Shown here piece by piece: positions 29,686 through 32,509 of a stretch of DNA of 32,509 nucleotides. The stretch spans positions 76,828 through 109,336 of the forward strand of contig CAMWUY010000001.1 in NCBI GenBank assembly GCA_947177615.1, in the 5' to 3' direction. The notes under the pieces are model-generated. The model was not told the origin of the DNA. It ran no database searches and was given only the letters and a program-made list of their open reading frames with translations. The stretch is from an uncultured Porphyromonadaceae bacterium (GTDB taxonomy: Bacteria > Bacteroidota > Bacteroidia > Bacteroidales > Muribaculaceae). The number at the start of each line of letters is the position of its first letter. Positions within the stretch are counted from its first letter, which is position 1. A program made the translations under genes and the position numbers.

Positions 29686-30949
29686 CAAAATATTAGAGAT
29701 GTTCTTCGACATTAAACGTTGGACGTATGCCATTGACAAGGGTGTCGGGAAGCATATCAATAAAGCTCATCTCTACCAGCTTACTAAACCTGAGACCAGA
29801 GCCGCAATGTATGCTGCCATTCGGGATGGTAAGTATGAGATAGCTCCACCTCATACGGCTCAAATTCCGAAAGATAACGGAGATTTCCGAACCGTCTATA
29901 TCAATGAGCCGGTTGACCGCGTATTTCTCAGCATTGCCAATGACCTCTTGTTTGAGCTTATGCCTGAGATGATTCATCCGGCTTGCCAGTCCTACCAAAA
30001 AGGTATTGGATGTGGTAAGATCGTGAAAGAAATATCTCAGAAAATCTGTGAGACCAAAGGTGAGGTTATCGGATGGAAATCTGACTTCAGCAAATATTTC
30101 GACACAGTACCCATTCAGTTTATTGACAGGGCCTTTGATAAGGTTGAAGCCAAATATGGCCATTCAGCTATCATAGATGTACTTCGCAAGTATTATCACT
30201 CTGACTGGTATTTTGATGCAGACGGTAATCTCCAGAAATCCTACCAGTCACTCAAACAAGGTTGCTCAGTAGCCTCTTGGTTAGCCAATGTGGTAATGTT
30301 TAGTCTGGATGAGCGATTGAGCAAGCTGGATGGCGAATACGTCCGCTATTCCGATGATGCTCTGTTTGTCGGCCCGGATTATATGAGGGCAATGGAAATT
30401 ATGTCTGAAGAAGTTGCAATGCGAGAAATGACACTCAATCCCAAAAAGATAGAGTATTTGACGCATACTCGCTGGTTCAAATTTCTCGGATTCTCTATCA
30501 AAGGCGCTTCCATTTCACTCAGTTCCACAAGAATCAAAGCCTTTCAAAAAGAAATTGAGGCCCGGACAATTCGTGCTAAGAGCAAAAGCTACAATAGAGC
30601 CATCAATCAAGTGAATAATTATCTGTATATCGGCAATGGCGAATATAGCTGGGCCACTCAGGTTCTTCCGGTTATCAACGTAAAGAAAGATGTTCAGATA
30701 CTATCGGTATTTGTTGCAGATTGCTTACGAGCAGTGATGACTGGCAAAACTAAAGTTGGTGGCTTAGGTTATGTGGCCAATAATCCTGATGGCTGTATTC
30801 AACGTGGCCTTGGTCGAAATGTAAAGGCAAATCGTATCAAAACCGATAAGACGCTTCCAGGCTACTATACTCTGGGATGTATGCAAAACGCTCTCCGCAC
30901 CAGTAAAGAAGTCTATAAAACTCTGGTGGCTAATCTAAATCGGAAATGA
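29678..30949 (+). CDS. Stand-alone reverse transcriptase (RNA-directed DNA polymerase), non-DGR type
   Basis: GDFRTVYINEPVDRVFLSIANDLL ... WKSDFSKYFDTVP ... LKQGCSVASWLANVVM ... YVRYSDDALFVG (YSDD at 30347-30358) ... TRWFKFLGFSI: RT motifs in order; 423 aa from ATG 29678. Confidence 0.9.
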   Translation: MNDKILEMFFDIKRWTYAIDKGVGKHINKAHLYQLTKPETRAAMYAAIRDGKYEIAPPHTAQIPKDNGDFRTVYINEPVDRVFLSIANDLLFELMPEMIHPACQSYQKGIGCGKIVKEISQKICETKGEVIGWKSDFSKYFDTVPIQFIDRAFDKVEAKYGHSAIIDVLRKYYHSDWYFDADGNLQKSYQSLKQGCSVASWLANVVMFSLDERLSKLDGEYVRYSDDALFVGPDYMRAMEIMSEEVAMREMTLNPKKIEYLTHTRWFKFLGFSIKGASISLSSTRIKAFQKEIEARTIRAKSKSYNRAINQVNNYLYIGNGEYSWATQVLPVINVKKDVQILSVFVADCLRAVMTGKTKVGGLGYVANNPDGCIQRGLGRNVKANRIKTDKTLPGYYTLGCMQNALRTSKEVYKTLVANLNRK

Positions 30950-30966
30950 TATAAAGTATAGATTGA

Positions 30967-31100
30967 GTGTGCAATGACTGATAGAACGACAATCCTTTCA
31001 GTGAAGGATCAACAACCCTACTGTGGGCCAGGAGCTATCGCTTTCCGTGGCCAACAGTATGGCAGGATCCTTCTGACATCAAACATCTAAAGTAACACAC
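30967..31100 (+). ncRNA. RT-linked array unit 1: structured RNA candidate
   Basis: P1 GTGTG(30967-30971)/CACAC(31096-31100); box GATAGAACGACAAT (30980-30993); hairpin TCAG-tg-AAGGATC(30998-31010)/GATCCTT-CTGA(31066-31076) with inner TACTGTGGGCCA/TGGCCAACAGTA; then CATCAAACATC-TAAAG (TAAAG at 31088). Confidence 0.75.
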
Positions 31101-31126
31101 GATTTTGTCTGACTATCAATTACCGA

Positions 31127-31271
31127 ATATGCGGTCTTATCTGAAGGGTCAATCATTCAATTATACAGAAGATGCCAAGATGGGCCAAGTTCCATCATCT
31201 CTTATCAGAGATGACTTTCACTGGCCCATCTGAGATATTCTGTAGAATATCAAACTAATAAAGCGACATAT
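31127..31271 (+). ncRNA. RT-linked array unit 2: structured RNA candidate
   Basis: P1 ATATG(31127-31131)/CATAT(31267-31271); box ATCTGAAGGGTCAAT (31139-31153); hairpin TACAGAA(31164-31170)/TTCTGTA(31238-31244), AGATGGGCCA(31178-31187)/TGGCCCATCT(31222-31231), CATCTC/GAGATG; then TATCAAACTAA-TAAAG (TAAAG at 31259). Confidence 0.8.
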
Positions 31272-31299
31272 CATTGACATGACAGATATTATAAGCCAA

Positions 31300-31424
31300 G
31301 TATATGGTAGCAATCTGAGAGATGATAAATTTAGTTTGGGCTTCATTAAGCTGCCGCTGTAGGCCATACCTACCCTCCAGCGGCAGCCATAAAGCCCTGA
31401 CATCAGACAGTTAAAGAGATATAC
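31300..31424 (+). ncRNA. RT-linked array unit 3: structured RNA candidate
   Basis: P1 GTATA(31300-31304)/TATAC(31420-31424); box ATCTGAGAGATGATA (31313-31327); hairpin GGGCTT(31338-31343)/AAGCCC(31392-31397), GCTGCCGCTG(31350-31359)/CAGCGGCAGC(31378-31387); then CATCAGACAGT-TAAAG (TAAAG at 31412). Confidence 0.8.
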
Positions 31425-31448
31425 CACATCATCTTCAGTAGCTTAGTA

Positions 31449-31600
31449 ATGCGACATTATAGTTCAAGAAAGCAAAATTCAGTCATCCAGATTGTCAATA
31501 TGACTCAGGTTCCACCGGCGTTTCAATCCTTATCAGGCTCTCACGCCGGTTCTACCTGAGTCATCCGTCTGGATTCCATCAGTACAATAAAGAAACGCAT
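31449..31600 (+). ncRNA. RT-linked array unit 4: structured RNA candidate
   Basis: P1 ATGCG(31449-31453)/CGCAT(31596-31600); box GTTCAAGAAAGCAAA (31462-31476); hairpin ATCCAGA(31485-31491)/TCTGGAT(31568-31574), ATGACTCAGGT(31500-31510)/ACCTGAGTCAT(31554-31564), ACCGGCG(31514-31520)/CGCCGGT(31544-31550); then CATCAGTACAA-TAAAG (TAAAG at 31588). Confidence 0.8.
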
Positions 31601-31628
31601 CGCTGTTTTTGAGAACCGTACAACCTCA

Positions 31629-31773
31629 GCACAAAGGAACATAATCAAGACTGGCAATTTATATAGAGCTGGATGTAATACTGGATCCGAATCGACGCCA
31701 GGTTAACCACCTGGCTTTGTCGATTCGGTACCAGTCTATCCAGCTCTGTAATCGACTCAGTAAAGAAATGTGC
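31629..31773 (+). ncRNA. RT-linked array unit 5: structured RNA candidate
   Basis: P1 GCACA(31629-31633)/TGTGC(31769-31773); box AATCAAGACTGGCAAT (31643-31658); hairpin AGAGCTGGAT(31665-31674)/ATCCAGCTCT(31738-31747), ACTGG/CCAGT, CCGAATCGAC(31687-31696)/GTCGATTCGG(31719-31728), GCCAGGT(31697-31703)/ACCTGGC(31709-31715); then AATCGACTCAG-TAAAG (TAAAG at 31761). Confidence 0.8.
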
Positions 31774-31812
31774 CAAGCCAATGAGATTATAATTTTTTAA
31801 CTAACAAATCAA

Positions 31813-32274
31813 ATGCAAACCATCTATTATGAAGCAATAGCGAAAGTTCAAAATGGAGCGAAGTTCCATATTGACTTTCAACAAAGGAGTCTGAAAATTG
31901 ATGGCAAATATGTCATTAAGAAAGGCGAGTATGAGGGTGAATTAGGAATTGAAGTATCTGATACTCCACTTCTAACTATTGCCCAACTCTTTCTTCGCTA
32001 TCAGCATAGTTTGCCTTCGGAAAGAAGTGATAATAAAAGATACAGATATTTCAATCCTCTTCCGGAGCATGAGCTTTCTGATAACGATATGCTTTACGGC
32101 GAACCACGAGAAACTGCTCAAATCAAATTGGAGCTTTATGTTCTGATAATGATTTTGAACGGCTCTCTGAAATGGGATGAATTTGCCAAGGACAAATGGT
32201 TCTGGCAATGCCCATCAGTAAAAGAACTCATCATCCTCAAAGAATGGGTTGAACCTAAAACAGAAAACAAATAA
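31813..32274 (+). CDS. Hypothetical protein downstream of the array
   Basis: 153 aa ORF MQTIYYEAIAKVQNGAKFHIDFQQRSLKIDGKYVIKKGEYEGELG... Confidence 0.6.
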   Translation: MQTIYYEAIAKVQNGAKFHIDFQQRSLKIDGKYVIKKGEYEGELGIEVSDTPLLTIAQLFLRYQHSLPSERSDNKRYRYFNPLPEHELSDNDMLYGEPRETAQIKLELYVLIMILNGSLKWDEFAKDKWFWQCPSVKELIILKEWVEPKTENK

Positions 32275-32293
32275 CATCAAAAATAATATTAAA

Positions 32294-32509
32294 ATGAAGA
32301 AACTGAATGTAAAATGCCCTAAGTGTGGCACCAACATCGAAATCAATGCACCTGAAGTCGTAGCAGTAGTTGCTCCCATCTCAGCAATCCCGGTAGTCGC
32401 TGCTTTTCCTGTCAAGAAGCTCAATGATGCAGAGGTCAAAATCGAAGCTCTCCGCAATGCCGGCGTCAACGTAGCCAACCTCTTCTCTATTCGTGGCACA
32501 AATGGTGAC
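32294..32509 (+). CDS. Hypothetical zinc-ribbon protein, N-terminal part (runs off window end)
   Basis: MKKLNVKCPKCGTNIEINAPEVVAVVAPISAIPVVAAFPVKKLNDAEVKIEALRNAGVNVANLFSIRGTNGD, open to window edge. Confidence 0.65.
   Translation, partial: MKKLNVKCPKCGTNIEINAPEVVAVVAPISAIPVVAAFPVKKLNDAEVKIEALRNAGVNVANLFSIRGTNGD

Noticed and set aside
31218-31427. 69-aa minus-strand ORF
   Set aside because: Lies across the hairpin of array units 2-3; low-complexity composition and antisense to the structured units.
26600-31773. Complete DGR consisting of the lectin-tail gene and the RT
   Set aside because: RT lacks the DGR motif, no template repeat or Avd-like gene was seen, and the array downstream of the RT has no similarity to the lectin-tail coding sequence.
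30950-31800. CRISPR array
   Set aside because: Units are 125-152 nt with covarying internal helices and no identical short direct repeats; spacing and structure do not fit CRISPR, and no Cas genes are visible.
30950-31800. Integron attC-like cassette array or simple terminators
   Set aside because: No RYYYAAC/GTTRRRY core sites, no cassette ORFs between hairpins, and hairpins are not followed by T-runs; the conserved block lies 3' of each hairpin instead.
30950-31800. tRNA cluster
   Set aside because: No cloverleaf, TTCRANY loop or CCA ends; hairpins are single long bulged stems.

Overview
This looks like a Bacteroidota-type phage or prophage (possibly phage-plasmid) segment; the host assignment is inferred from protein families only. 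Minus-strand genes at 1-5.7 kb form a Mu/SPP1-like head module: portal, gpF-like minor head protein, gpG-like morphogenesis protein, ClpP-like protease/scaffold and a probable major capsid start. A long plus-strand accessory region follows: a DUF4494-like protein, a MazG-like protein, a short tyrosine recombinase, an HTH protein, a gene-poor ~2.2 kb segment (12.6-14.8 kb), many small acidic hypothetical proteins in overlapping operons, a protein with a DGR-target-like C-type-lectin tail, a PcfK/PcfJ-like pair and a stand-alone reverse transcriptase (RT). The most notable feature lies directly downstream of the RT, at 30967-31773: a tandem array of five non-coding units with divergent sequence but the same architecture. 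Each unit has a 5-bp closing helix (always RYRYR/YRYRY, sequence different in each unit but complementary in all five), a conserved purine-rich box, a long bulged hairpin of unit-specific sequence, and a 3' block YATCARACNNN-TAAAG-NRA located exactly 8 nt before the 3' strand of the closing helix. I interpret this as an RT linked to a five-member array of retron-like (msr/msd-like) structured RNAs. The RT lacks the DGR-type motif and does not obviously look like a standard retron RT. No searches or folding programs were run; family names are from reading motifs.
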